Origin: Begonia masoniana
Taxonomy: Eukaryota > Streptophyta > Magnoliopsida > Cucurbitales > Begoniaceae
NCBI GenBank assembly: GCA_022432975.1
Contig: CM039511.1
Coordinates: forward strand, 47,068,902 to 47,132,901
DNA length: 64,000 nt
Direction: 5' to 3'
Shown: piece by piece, positions 44,250-58,865 of the stretch
Layout: each line of letters opens with the position of its first letter
How positions within the stretch are numbered: the first letter of the stretch is position 1
Notes under the pieces: model-generated
Told to the model about the DNA's origin: nothing
Seen by the model: the letters and a program-made list of their open reading frames with translations, nothing else
Database searches by the model: none
Made by a program: the position numbers and the translations under genes

Positions 44250-47200
44250 CCAACAACCTTCATGGACGCGAAACTAAGACTTAGTAATGCGCTGGATGAA
44301 GCATTAGAAACTTCACTTCAATCGATTTGTTCCAAAAGAGTCGAACGTATCAAGCAAATGAGGTTGAGTGTTACATGACTTGTGGTTAGAACCTAAGTTA
44401 TCCATTTCACATTCAAGGTTTTAACTTGAAGTGATGAGAACGACGTGTATTGAGGACCCAACAACCTCCTTGGACGCGAAACTAAGACTTAGTAATGCGG
44501 TTGATGAAGCATTAGAAACTTCACTTCAATCGATTTGTTCCAAAAGAGTCGAACGTATCAAGCAAAAGAGGTTGTGTGTTACATGACTTGTGGTTAGAAC
44601 CTAAGTTATCCATTTCACATTCAAGGTTTTAACTTGAAGTGATGAGAACGACGTGTATTGAGGACCCAACAACCTTCTTGGAAGCGAAACTAAGACTTAG
44701 TAATAAGCTTGATGAAGCATTAGAAACTTCACTTCAATCGATTTGTTCCAAAAGAGTCGAACGTATCAAGCAAATGAGGTTGTGTGTTACATGACTTGTG
44801 GTTAGAATCTAAGTTATACATTTCACATTCAAGGTTTTAACTTGAAGTGATGAGAACGACGTGTATTGAGGACCCAACAACCTTCTTGGACGCGAAACTA
44901 AGACTTAGTAATGCGCTTGATGAAGCATTAGATACTTCACTTCAATTGATTTGTTCCAAAAGAGTCGAACATATCAAGCAAAAGAGGTTGTGTGTTACAT
45001 GACTTGTGGTTAGAAACTAAGTTATCCATTTCACATTCAAGGTTTTAACTTGAAGTGATGAGAACGACGTGTATTGAGGACCCAACAACCTTCTTGGAAG
45101 CGAAACTAAGACTTAGTAATAAGCTTGATGAAGCATTAGAAACTTCACTTCAATCGATTTGTTACAAAAGAGTTGAACGTATCAAGCAAATGAGGTTTTG
45201 TGTTACATGACTTGTGGTTAGAACCTAAGTTATACATTTCACATTCAAGGTTTTAACTTGAAGTGATGAGAACGACGTGTATTGAGGACCCAACAACCTC
45301 CTTGGACGCGAAACTAAGACTTAGTAATGCGCTTGATTAAGCATTAGAAACTTCACTTCAATCGATATGTTCCAAAAGTGTCGAACGTATCAAGCAAATG
45401 AGGTTGAGTGTTACATGACTTGTGGTTAGACCTTAAGATATCCATTTCACATTCAAGGTTTTAACATGAGGTGATGAGAACGATGTGTATTGAGGACCCA
45501 ACAACCTTCTTGGACGCGAAACTAAGATTTAGTAATGCGCTTGATGAAGCATTAGAAACTTCACTTCAATCGATTTGTTCCAAAAGAGTTGAACGTATCA
45601 AGTAAATGAGGTTGAGTGTTACATGACTTGTGGTTAGAACCTAAGTTATCCATTTCACATTCAAGGTTTTAACTTGAAGTGATGAGAACGACGTGTATTG
45701 AGGACCCAACAACCTCCTTGGACGCGAAACTAAGACTTAGTAATGCGCTTGATTAAGCATTAGAAACTTCACTTCAATCGATATGTTCCAAAAGTGTCGA
45801 ACGTATCAAGCAAATGAGGTTGAGTGTTACATGACTTGTGGTTAGAACCTTAAGATATCCATTTCACATTCAGGTTTTACTTGAGGTGATGAGAACGAGT
45901 GTATTGAGGACCCAACAACCTTCTTGACGCGAAACTAAGATTTAGTAATGCGCTTGATGAAGCATTAGAAACTTCACTTCAATCGATTTGTTCCAAAAGA
46001 GTTGAACGTATCAAGTAATGAGGTGAGTGTTACATGACTTGTGGTTAGAACCTAAGTTATCCATTTCACATTCAAGGTTTTAACTTGAAGTGATGAGAAC
46101 GACGTGTATTGAGGACCCAACAACCTTCATGGACGCGAAACTAAGACTTAGTAATGCGCTGGATGAAGCATTAGAAACTTCACTTCAATCGATTTGTTCC
46201 AAAAGAGTCGAACGTATCAAGCAAATGAGGTTGAGTGTTACATGACTTGTGGTTAGAACCTAAGTTATCCATTTCACATTCAAGGTTTTAACTTGAAGTG
46301 ATGAGAACGACGTGTATTGAGGACCCAACAACCTCCTTGGACGCGAAACTAAGACTTAGTAATGCGGTTGATGAAGCATTAGAAACTTCACTTCAATCGA
46401 TTTGTTCCAAAAGAGTCGAACGTATCAAGCAAAAGAGGTTGTGTGTTACATGACTTGTGGTTAGAACCTAAGTTATCCATTTCACATTCAAGGTTTTAAC
46501 TTGAAGTGATGAGAACGACGTGTATTGAGGACCCAACAACCTTCTTGGAAGCGAAACTAAGACTTAGTAATAAGCTTGATGAAGCATTAGAAACTTCACT
46601 TCAATCGATTTGTTCCAAAAGAGTCGAACGTATCAAGCAAATGAGGTTGTGTGTTACATGACTTGTGGTTAGAATCTAAGTTATACATTTCACATTCAAG
46701 GTTTTAACTTGAAGTGATGAGAACGACGTGTATTGAGGACCCAACAACCTTCTTGGACGCGAAACTAAGACTTAGTAATGCGCTTGATGAAGGATTAGAT
46801 ACTTCACTTCAATTGATTTGTTCCAAAAGAGTCGAACGTATCAAGCAAAAGAGGTTGTGTGTTACATGACTTGTGGTTAGAAACTAAGTTATACATTTCA
46901 CATTCAAGGTTTTAACTTGAAGTGATGAGAACGACGTGTATTGAGGACCCAACAACCTTCTTGGACGCGAAACTAAGACTTAGTAATGCGCTTGATGAAG
47001 CATTAGAAACTTCACTTCAATCGATTTGTTCCAAAAGAGTCGAACGTATCAAGCAAATGAGGTTGTGTGTTACATGACTTGTGTTTAGAACCTAAGTTAT
47101 ACATTTCACATTCAAGGTTTTAACTTGAAGTGATGAGAACGACGTGTATTGAGGACCCAACAACCTTCTTGGAAGCGAAACTAAGACTTAGTAATAAGCT

Positions 47201-47690
47201 TGATGAAGCATTAGAAACTTCACTTCAATCGATTTGTTACAAAAGAGTTGAACGTATCAAGCAAATAAGGTTTTGTGTTACATGACTTGTGGTTAGAACC
47301 TAAGATATACATTTCACACATTCAAGGTTTTAACTTGAAGTGATGAGAACGACGTGTATTGAGGACCCAACAACCTCCTTGGACGCGAAACTAAGACTTA
47401 GTAATGCGCTTGATTAAGCATTAGAAACTTCACTTCAATCGATATGTTCCAAAAGTGTCGAACGTATCAAGCAAATGAGGTTGAGTGTTACATGACTTGT
47501 GGTTAGACCTTAAGATATCCATTTCACATTCAAGGTTTTAACATGAGGTGATGAGAACGATGTGTATTGAGGACCCAACAACCTTCTTGGACGAGAAACT
47601 AAGATTTAGTAATGCGCTTGATGAAGCATTAGAAACTTCACTTCAATCGATTTGTTCCAAAAGAGTTGAACGTATCAAGTAAATGAGGTT
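44250..47690 (+). repeat. Higher-order duplication of about nine monomers in block 2
   Basis: Rare variants recur in the same order about 1866 bp apart: CGCTGGATGAAGC at 44289 and 46156, GCGGTTGATG at about 44498 and 46365, AATAAGCTTGATG at about 44701 and 46568, and a TAGATACTTCACTTCAATTG stretch at about 44930 and 46797. The second copy has one extra monomer near 46950-47160. A two-monomer duplication (GCTTGATTAAGC at about 45329 and 45745) lies within the first copy's end. Confidence 0.75.
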
Positions 47691-47959
47691 GAGTGTTACA
47701 TAACTTGTGGTTAGAACCTAAGTTATCCATTTCACATTCAAGGTTTTAACTTGAAGTGATGAGAACGACGTGTATTGAGGACCCAACAACCTTCATGGAC
47801 GCGAAACTAAGACCTAGTAATGCGCTTGATGAAGCATTAGAAACTTCACTTCAATCGATTTGTTCCAAAAGAGTTGAACGTATCAAGGAAATGAGGTTGA
47901 GTGTTACATGACTTGTGGTTAGAACCTAAGTTATCCATTTCACATTCAAGGTTTTAACT

Positions 47960-49150
47960 TGAAGTGATGAGAACGACGTGTATTGAGGACGCAACAACCT
48001 TCTTGGACGGGAAACTAAGACTTAGTAATGCGCTTGATGAAGCATTAGAAACTTCACTTCAATCGATTTGTTCTGAAACAGTAGAACGTATCAAGCAAAT
48101 AAGGTTGAGTGTTACATGACTTGTGGTTAGAACCTAAGTTATCCATTTCACATTCAAGGTTTTAACTTGAAGTGATGAGAACGACGTGTATTGAGGACAC
48201 AACAACCTTCATGGACGCGAAACTAAGACTTAGTAATGCGCTTGATGAAGCATTAGAAACTTCACTTCAATCGATTTGTTCCAAATGAGTCGAACGTATC
48301 AAGCAAATGAGGTTGAGTGTTACATGACTTGTGGTTAGAACGTAAGTTATCCATTTCACATTCAAGGTTTTAACTTGAAGTGATCACAACGACGTGTATT
48401 GAGGACCCAACAACCTTCTTGGACGCGAAACTAAGACTTAGTAATGCGCCTGATGAAGCATTAGAAACTTCACTTCAATCGATTTGTTCCAAAAGAGTCG
48501 AACGTATCAAGCAAATGAGGTTGAGTGTTACATGACTTGTGGTAAGAACCTAAGTTATCCATTTCACATTCAAGGTTTTAACTTGAAGTGATGAGAACGA
48601 AGTTTATTGAGGACCAGACAACCTTCTTGGACGCGAAACTAAGACTTAGTAATGCGCTTGATGAAGCATTAGAAACTTCACTTTAATCGATTTGTTCCAA
48701 AAGAGTGGAACGTATCAAGCAAATGAGGTTGAGTGTTACATGACTTGTGGTTAGAACCTAAGTTATCCATTTCACATTCAAGGTTTTAACTTGAAGTGAT
48801 GAGAACGACGTGTATTGAGGACCCAACAACCTTCATGGACGCGAAACTAAGACTTAGTAATGCGCTTGATGAAGCATTAGAAACTTCACTTCAATCGATT
48901 TGTTCCAAAAGAGTCGAACGTATCAAGCAAATGAGGTTGAGTGTTACATGACTTGTGGTTAGAACCTAAGTTATCCATTTCACATTCAAGGTTTTAACTT
49001 GAAGTGATGAGAACGACGTGTATTGAGGACGCAACAACCTTCTTGGACGGGAAACTAAGACTTAGTAATGCGCTTGATGAAGCATTAGAAACTTCACTTC
49101 AATCGATTTGTTCTGAAACAGTCGAACGTATCAAGCAAATAGGTTGAGTG
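47960..49150 (+). repeat. Five-monomer duplication in block 2
   Basis: The rare variants GAGGACGCAACAACC, TTGGACGGGAAAC and TTCTGAAACAGT occur together at 47985-48075 and again at 49025-49115. The offset is 1040 bp, exactly five monomers. Confidence 0.75.
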
Positions 49151-52100
49151 TTACATGACTTGTGGTTAGAACCTAAGTTATCCATTTCACATTCAAGGTT
49201 TTAACTTGAAGTGATGAGAACGACGTGTATTGAGGACCCAACAACCTTCTTGGACTGGGAAACTAAGACTTAGTAATGCGCTTGATGAAGCATTAGAAAC
49301 TTCACTTCAATTCGATTGTTCCAAAAGAGTTGAACGTATCAAGCAAATGAGGTTGAGTGTTACATGACTTGTGGTTAGAACCTAAGATATCCATTTCACA
49401 TTCAAGGTTTTAACTTGAAGGTGATGAGAACGACGTGTATTGAGGACCCAACAACCTTCTTGGACGCGAAACTAAGACTTAGTAATGCGCTTGATGAAGC
49501 ATTAGAAACTTCACTTCAATCGATTTGTTCCAAAAGAGTCGAACGTATCAAGCAAATGAGGTTGAGTGTTACATGACTTGTGCTTAGAACCTAAGTTATC
49601 CATTTCACATTCAAGGTTTTAACTTGAAGTGATGAGAACGACGTGTATTGAGGACCCAACAACCTTCTTGGACGCGAAACTAAGACTTAGTAATGCGCTT
49701 GATGAAGCATTAGAAACTTCACTTCAATCGATTTGTTCCAAAAGAGTGTAACGTATCAAGCAAATGAGGTTGAGTGTTACATGACTTGTGGTTAGAACGT
49801 AAGTTATCCATTTCACATTCAAGGTTTTAACTTGAAGTGATGAGAACGACGTGTATTGAGGACCCAACAACCTTCTTGGACGCGAAACTAAGACTTAGTA
49901 ATGCGCTTGATGAAGCATTAGAAACTTCACTTCAATCGATTGTTCCAAAAGAGTGGAACGTATCAAGCAAATGAGGTTGAGTGTTACATGACTTGTGGTT
50001 AGAACCTAAGTTATCCATTTCACATTCAAGGTTTTAACTTGAAGTGATGAGAACGACGTGTATTGAGGACCCAACAACCTTCTTGGACGCGAAACTAAGA
50101 CTTAGTAATGCGCTTGATGAAGCATTAGAAACTTCACTTCAATCGATTGTTCCAAAGAGTCGAACGTATCAAGCAAATGAGGTTGAGTGTTACATGACTT
50201 GTGGTTAGACCTAAGTTATCCATTTCACATTCAAGGTTTTAACTTGAAGTGATGAGAACGACGTGTATTGAGGACCCAACAACCTTCATTGGACGCGAAA
50301 CTAAGACTTAGTAATGCGCTTGATGAAGCATTAGAAACTTCACTTCAATCGATTTGTTCCAAAAGAGTTGAACGTATCAAGCAAATGAGGTTGAGTGTTA
50401 CATGACTTGTGGTTAGACCTAAGTTATCCATTTCACATTCAAGGTTTTAACTTGAAGTGATGAGAACGACGTGTATTGAGGACCCAACAACCTTCTTGGA
50501 CGCGAAACTAAGACTTAGTAATGCGCTTGATGAAGCATTAGAAACTTCACTTCAATCGATTTGTTCCAAAAGAGTTGAACGTATCAAGCAAATGAGGTTG
50601 AGTGTTACATGACTTGTGGTTAGAACCTAAGTTATCCCATTTCACATTCAAGGTTTTAACTTGAAGTGATGAGAACGACGTGTATTGAGGACCCAACAAC
50701 CTTCATGGACGCGAAACTAAGACTTAGTAATGCGCTTGATGAAGCATTAGAACTTCACTTCAATCGATTTGTTCCAAAAGAGTGAACGTATCAAGCAAAT
50801 GAGGTTGAGTGTTACATGACTTGTGGTTAGAACCTAAGTTATCCATTTGACATTCAAGGTTTTAACTTGAAGTTATGAGAACGACGTGTATTGAGCACCC
50901 AACAACCTTCATGGACGCGAAACTAAGACTTAGTAATGCGCTTGATGAAGCATTAGAAACATCACTTCAATCGATTTGTTCCAAAAGAGTCGAAACGTAT
51001 CAAGCAAATGAGGTTGAGTGTTACATGACTTGTGGTTAGAACCTAAGTTATCCATTTCACATTCAAGGTTTTAACTTAAAGTGATGAGAACGACGTGTAT
51101 TGAGGACCCAACAACCTTCATGGACGCGAAACTAAGACTTAGTAATGCGCTTGATGAAGCATTAGAAACTTCACTTCAATCGATTTGTTCCAAAAGAGTC
51201 GAACGTATCAAGCAAATGAGGTTGAGTGTTACATGACTTGTGGTTAGAACCTAAGTTATCCATTTCACATTCAAGGTTTTAACTTGAAGTGATGAGAACG
51301 ACGTGTATTGAGGACCCAACAACCTTCTTGGACGCGAAACTAAGACTTAGTAATGCGCTTGATGAAGCATTAGAAACTTCACTTCAATCGATTTGTTCCA
51401 AAAGAGTCGAACGTATCAAGCAAATGAGGTTGAGTGTTACATGACTTGTGGTTAGAACCTAAGTTATCCATTTCACATTCAAGGTTTTAACTTGAAGTGA
51501 TGAGAACGACGTGTATTGAGGACCCAACAACCTTCTGGACGCGAAACTAAGACTTAGTAATGCGCTTGATGAAGCATTAGAAACTTCACTTCAATCGATT
51601 TGTTCCAAAAGAGTCGAACGTATCAAGCAAATGAGGTTGATGTGTTACATGACTTGTGGTTAGAACCTAAGTTATCCATTTCACATTCAAGGTTTTAACT
51701 TGAAGTGATGAGAACGACGTGTATTGAGGACCCAACAACCTTCTTGGACGCGAAACTAAGACTTAGTAATGCGCTTGATGAAGCATTAGAAACTTCACTT
51801 CAATCGATTTGTTCCAAAAGAGTCGAACGTATCAAGCAAATGAGGTTGTGTGTTACATGACTTGTGTTTAGAACCTAAGTTATACAGTTCACATTCAAGG
51901 TTTTAACTTGAAGTGATGAGAACGACATGTATTGAGGACCCAACAACCTTCTTGGACGCGAAACTAAGACTTAGTAATGCGGTTGATGAAGCATTAGAAA
52001 CTTCACTTCAATCGATTTGTTCCAAAAGAGTCGAACGTATCAAGCAAAAGAGGTTGTGTGTTACATGACTTGTGGTTAGAACCTAAGTTATCCATTTCAC

Positions 52101-55100
52101 ATTCAAGGTTTTAACTTGAAGTGATGAGAACGACGTGTATTGAGGACCCAACAACCTTCTTGGACGCGAAACTAAGACTTAGTAATGCGATTGATGAAGC
52201 ATTAGAAACTTCACTTCAATCGATTTGTTCCAAAGAGTCGAACGTATCAAGCAAATGAGGTTGAGTGTTACATGACTTGTGGTTAGAACCTAAGTTATCC
52301 ATTTCACATTCAAGGTTTTAACTTGAAGTGATGAGAACGACGTGTATTGAGGACCCAACAACCTTCTTGGACGCGAAAACTAAGACTTAGTAATGCGCTT
52401 GATGAAGCATTAGAAACTTCACTTCAATCGATTTGTTCCAAAAGAGTCGAACGTATCAAGCAAATGAGGTTGAGTGTTACATGACTTGTGGTTAGAACTA
52501 AGTTATCCATTTCACATTCAAGGTTTTAACTTGAAGTGATGAGAACGACGTGTATTGAGGACCCAACAACCTTCATGGACGCGAAACTAAGACTTAGTAA
52601 TGCGCTTGATGAAGCATTAGAAACTTCACTTCAATCGATTTGTTCCAAAAGAGTCGAACGTATCAAGCAAATGAGGTTGAGTGTTACATGACTTGTGGTT
52701 AGAACCTAAGTTATCCATTTCACATTCAAGGTTTTAACTTGAAGTGATGAGAACGACGTGTATTGAGGACCCAACAACCTTCTTGGACGCGAAACTAAGA
52801 CTTAGTAATACGCTTGATGAAGCATTAGAAACTTCACTTCAATCGATTTGTTCCAAAAGAGTGTAACGTATCAAGCAAATGAGGTTGAGTTTTACATGAC
52901 TTGTGGTTAGAACCTAAGTTATCCATTTCACATTCAAGGTTTTAACTTGAAGTGATGAGAACGACGTGTATTGAGGACCCAACAACCTTCTGGACGCGAA
53001 ACTAAGACTTAGTAATGCGCTTGATGAAGCATTAGAAACTTCACTTCAATCGATTTGTTCCAAAAGAGTCGAACGTATCAAGCAAATGAGGTTGAGTGTT
53101 ACATGACTTGTGGTTAGAACCTAAGTTATCCATTTCACATTCAAGGTTTTAACTTGAAGTGATGAGAACGACGTGTATTGAGGACCCAACAACCTTCTGG
53201 ACGCGAAACTAAGACTTAGTAATGCGCTTGATGAAGCATTAGAAACTTCACTTCAATCGATTTGTTCCAAAAGAGTCGAACGTATCAAGCAAATGAGGTT
53301 GTGTGTTACATGACTTGTGGTTAGAACCTAAGTTATACATTTCACATTCAAGGTTTTAACTTGAAGTGATGAGAACGACGTGTATTGAGGACCCAACAAC
53401 CTTCTTGGACGCGAAACTAAGACTTAGTAATGCGCTTGATGAAGCATTAGAAACTTCACTTCAATCGATTTGTTCCAAAAAAGCGGAACGTATCAAGCAA
53501 ATGAGGTTGAGTGTTACAAGACTTGTGGTTAGAACCTAAGTTATCGATTTCTCATTCAAGGTTTATCTTGAAGTGATGAGAACGACGTGTATTGAGGACC
53601 CAACACCTTCTTGGACGCGAAACTAAGACTTAGTAATGCGCTTGATGAAGCATTAGAACTTCACTTCAATCGATTTGTTCCAAAGAGTCGAACGTATCAA
53701 GCAAATGAGGTTGAGTGTTACATGACTTGTGGTTAGAACCTAAGTTATCCATTTCACATTCAAGGTTTTAACTTGAAGTGATGAGAACGACGTGTATTGA
53801 GGACCCAACAACCTTCTTGGACGCGAAACTAAGACTTAGTAATGCGCTTGATGAAGCATTAGAAACTTCACTTCAATCGATTTGTTCCAAAAGAGTCGAA
53901 CGTATCAAGCAAATGAGGTTGGTGTTACATGACTTGTGGTTAGAACCTAAGTTATCCATTTCACATTCAAGGTTTTAACTTGAAGTGATGAGAACGACGT
54001 GTATTGAGGACCCAACAACCTTCTTGGACGCGAAACTAAGACTTAGTAATGCGCTTGATGAAGCATTAGAAACTTCACTTCAATCGATTTGTTCCAAAAG
54101 AGTCGAACGTATCAAGCAAATGAGGTTGTGTGTTACATGACTTGTGGTTAGAACCTAAGTTATCCATTTCACATTCAAGGTTTTAACTTGAAGTGATGAG
54201 AACGACGTGTATTGAGGACCCAACAACCTTCTTGGACGCGAAACTAAGACTTAGTAATGCGCTTGATGAAGCATTAGAAACTTCACTTCAATCGATTTGT
54301 TCCAAAAGAGTCGAACGTATCAAGCAAATGAGGTTGTGTGTTACATGACTTGTGGTTAGAACCTAAGTTATACATTTCACATTCAAGGTTTTAACTTGAA
54401 GTGATGAGAACGACGTGTATTGAGGACCAACAACCTTCTTGGACGCGAAACTAAGACTTAGTAATGCGCTTGATGAAGCATTAGAAACTTCACTTCAATC
54501 GATTTGTTCCAAAAGAGTCGAACGTATCAAGCAAATGAGGTTGAGTGTTACATGACTTGTGGTTAGAACCTAAGTTATCCATTTCACATTCAAGGTTTTA
54601 ACTTGAAGTGATGACAACGACGTGTATTGAGGACCCAACAACCTTCTTGGACGCGAAACTAAGACTTAGTAATGCGCCTGATGAAGCATTAGAACATTCA
54701 CTTCAATCGATTTGTTCCAAAAGAGTCGAACGTATCAAGCAAATGAGGTTGAGTGTTACATGACTTGTGCTTAGAACCTAAGTTATCCATTTCACATTCA
54801 AGGTTTATCTTGAAGTGATGAGAACGACGTGTATTGAGGACCCAACAACCTTCATGGACGCGAAACTAGACTTAGTAATGCGCTTGATGAAGCATTAGAA
54901 ACTTCACTTCAATCGATTTGTTCCAAAAGAGTCGAACGTATCAAGCAATTGCGGTTGTGTGTTACATGACTTGTGGTTAGAAACTAAGTTATCCATTTCA
55001 CATTTAAGGTTTTAACTTGAAGTGATGAAAACGACGTGTATTGAGGACCAGACAATCCTTCTTGGACGCGAAACTAAGACTTAGTAATGCGCTTGATGCA

Positions 55101-58100
55101 GCATTAGAAACTTCACTTCAATCGATTTGTTCCAAAAGAGTGGAACGTATCAAGCAAATGAGGTTGAGTGTTACATGACTTGTGGTTAGAACGTAAGTTA
55201 TCCATTTCACATTCAAGGTTTTATCTTGAAGTGATGAGAACGACGTGTATTGAGGACCCAACAACCTTCTTGGACGCGAAACTAAGACTTAGTAATGCGC
55301 TTGATGAAGCATTAGAAACTTCACTTCAATCGATTTGTTCCAAAAGAGTCGAACGTATCAAGCAAATGAGGTTGTGTGTTACATGACTTGTGGTTAGAAT
55401 CTAAGTTATACATTTCACATTCAAGGTTTTAACTTGAAGTGATGAGAACGACGTGTATTGAGGACCCAACAACCTTCTTGGAGGCGAAACTAAGACTTAG
55501 TAATGCGCTTGATGAAGCATTAGAAACTTCACTTCAATCGATTTGTTCCAAAAGAGTCGAACGTATCAAGCAAATGAGGTTGAGTGTTACATGACTTGTG
55601 GTTAGAACCTAAGTTATCCATTTCCATTCAAGGTTTAACTTGAAGTGATGACAACGACGTGTATTGAGGACCCAACAACCTTCTTGGACGCGAAACTAAG
55701 ACTTATCAATGCGCCTGATGAAGCATTAGAACATTCACTTCAATCGATTTGTTCCAAAAGAGTCGAACGTATCAAGCAAATGAGGTTGAGTGTTACATGA
55801 CTTGTGCTTAGAACCTAAGTTATCCATTTCACATTCAAGGTTTTATCTTGAAGTGATGAGAACGACGTGTATTGAGGACCCAACAACCTTCATGGACGCG
55901 AAACTAAGACTTAGTAATGCGCTTGATGAAGCTTAGAAAACTTCACTTCAATCGATTTGTTCCAAAAGAGTCGAACGTATCAAGCAATGAGGTTGTGTGT
56001 TACATGACTTGTGGTTAGAACGTAAGTTATCCATTTCACTTCAATCGATTTGTTCCAAAAGAGTCGAACGTATCAAGCAAATGAGGTTGAGTGTTACATG
56101 ACTTGTGGTTAGAACCTAAGTATCCATTTCACATTCAAGGTTTTAACTTGAAGTGATGAGAACGACGTGTATGAGGACCCAACAACCTTCATGGACGCGA
56201 AACTAAGACTTAGTAATCCGCTTGATGAAGCATTAGAAACTTCACTTCAATCGATTTGTTCCAAAAGAGTCGAACATATCAAGCAAATGAGGTTGTGTGT
56301 TACATGACTTGTGGTTAGAATCTAAGTTATACATTTCACATTCAGGTTTTAACTTGAAGTGATGAGAACGACGTGTATTGAGGACCCAACAACCTTCTTG
56401 GACGCGAAACTAGACTTAGTAATGCGCTTGATGAAGCATTAGAAACTTCACTTCAATCGATTTGTTCCAAAAGAGTCGAACGTATCAAGCAAATGAGGTT
56501 GTGTGTTACATGACTTGTGGTTAGAACCTAAGTTATACATTTCACATTCAAGGTTTTAACTTGAAGTGATGAGAACGACGTGTATTGAGGACCCAACAAC
56601 CTTCTTGGAGGCGAAACTAAGACTTAGTAATGCTCTTGATGAAGCATTAGAAACTTCACTTCAATCGATTTGTTCCAAAAGAGTCGAACGTATCAAGCAA
56701 TGAGGTTGTGTGTTACATACTTGTGGTTAGAATCCTAAGTTATACATTTCACATTCAAGGTTTTATCTTGAAGTGATGAGAACGACGTGTATTGAGGACC
56801 CAACAACCTTCTTGGACGCGAAACTAAGACTTAGTAATGCGCTTGATGAAGCATTAGAAACTTCACTTCAATCGATTTGTTCCAAAAGAGTCGAACGTAT
56901 CAAGCAAATGAGGTTGTGTGTTACATGACTTGTGGTTAGAACCTAAGTTATCCATTTCACATTCAAGGTTTTAACTTGAAGTGATGAGAACGACGTGTAT
57001 TGAGGACCCAACAACCTTCTTGGACGCGAAACTAAGACTTAGTAATGCGCTTGATGAAGCATTAGAAACTTCACTTCAATCGATTTGTTCCAAAAGAGTC
57101 GAACGTATCAAGCAAATGAGGTTGAGTGTTACATGACTTGTGGTTAGAACTAAGTTATCCATTTCACATTCAAGGTTTTAACTTGAAGTGATGAGAACGA
57201 CGTGTATTGAGGACCCAACAACCTTCTTGGACGCGAAACTAAGACTTATCAATGCGCCTGATGAAGCATTAGAACATTCACTTCAATCGATTTGTTCCAA
57301 AAGAGTCGAACGTATCAAGCAAATGAGGTTGTGTGTTACATGACTGTGGTTAGAACCTAAGTTATACATTTCACATTCAAGGTTTTAACTTGAAGTGATG
57401 AGAACGACGTGTATTGAGGACCCAACACCTTCTTGGACGGCGAAACTAAGACTTAGTAATGCGCTTGATGAAGCATTAGAAACTTCACTTCAATCGATTT
57501 GTTCCAAAGAGTCGAACGTATCAAGCAAATGAGGTTGTGTGTTACATGACTTGTGGTTAGAACCTAAGTTATACATTTCACATTTAAGGTTTTAACTTGA
57601 AGTGATGAGAACGACGTGTATTGAGGACCCAACAACCTTCTTGGAGGCGAAACTAAGACTTAGTAATGCGCTTGATGAAGCATTAGAAACTTCACTTCCA
57701 TCGATTTGTTCCAAAAGAGTCGAACGTATCAAGCAAATGAGGTTGAGTGTTACATGACTTGTGGTTAGAACGTAAGTTATCCATTTCACATTCAAGGTTT
57801 TAACTTGAAGTGATGAGAACGACGTGTATTGAGGACCCAACAACCTTCTTGGACGCGAAACTAAGACTTAGTAATGCGCCTGATGAAGCATTAGAACATT
57901 CACTTCAATCGATTTGTTCCAAAAGAGTCGAACGTATCAAGCAAATGAGGTTGTGTGTTACATGACTTGTGGTTAGAACCTAAGTTATCCATTTCACATT
58001 CAAGGTTTTAACTTGAAGTGATGAGAACGACGTGTATTGAGGACCCAACAACCTTCTTGGACGCGAAACTAAGACTTAGTAATGCGCTTGATGAAGCATT

Positions 58101-58639
58101 AGAAACTTCACTTCAATCGATTTGTTCCAAAAGAGTCGAACGTATCAAGCAAATGAGGTTGAGTGTTACATGACTTGTGCTTAGAACCTAAGTTATCCAT
58201 TTCACATTCAAGGTTTTATCTTGAAGTGATGAGAACGACGTTTATTGAGGACCCAACAACCTTCATGGACGCGAAACTAAGACTTAGTAATGCGCTTGAT
58301 GAAGCAATTAGAAACTTCACTTCAATCGATTTGTTCCAAAAGAGTCGAACGTATCAAGCAAATGAGGTTGTGTGTTACATGACTTGTGGTTAGAATCTAA
58401 GTTATACATTTCACATTCAAGGTTTTATCTTGAAGTGATGAGAACGACGTGTATTGAGGACCAACAACCTTCTTGGACGCGAAACTAAGACTTAGTAATC
58501 CGCTTGATGAAGCATTAGAAACTTCACTTCAATCGATTTGTTTCAAAAGAGTCGAACGTATCAAGCAAATGCGGTTAGTGTTACATGACTTGTGGTTAGA
58601 ACCGTAAGTTATCCATTTTCACATTCACGGTTTTAACTT

Positions 58640-58865
58640 GAAGTGATGATGAGACGACGTGTATTGAGACCCAACAACTTCTCTTTTTTTGACGCTGAAA
58701 CTAAGAACTTAGTAATCGCTTGATTGAAGCATTAGAAACTTCACTTCACTCGATTCTGTTGCCAAAAGAGTCGAACGTATTCAAGCAAATGAGGTTAAGT
58801 GTTACATGACCTTGTGGTTATACCGTAAGTTATTCCATTTCACATCAATATCAGCAAATGAGGTT
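58640..58865 (+). repeat. Damaged satellite monomer junction
   Basis: One monomer has many extra bases (for example TTCTCTTTTTTTGACGCTG at about 58679) and then breaks off in CACATCAATATCAGCAAATG near 58848, where a new monomer starts at a different phase. It is far more irregular than its neighbours. It could be a poorly called read end or a true rearrangement. Confidence 0.7.
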
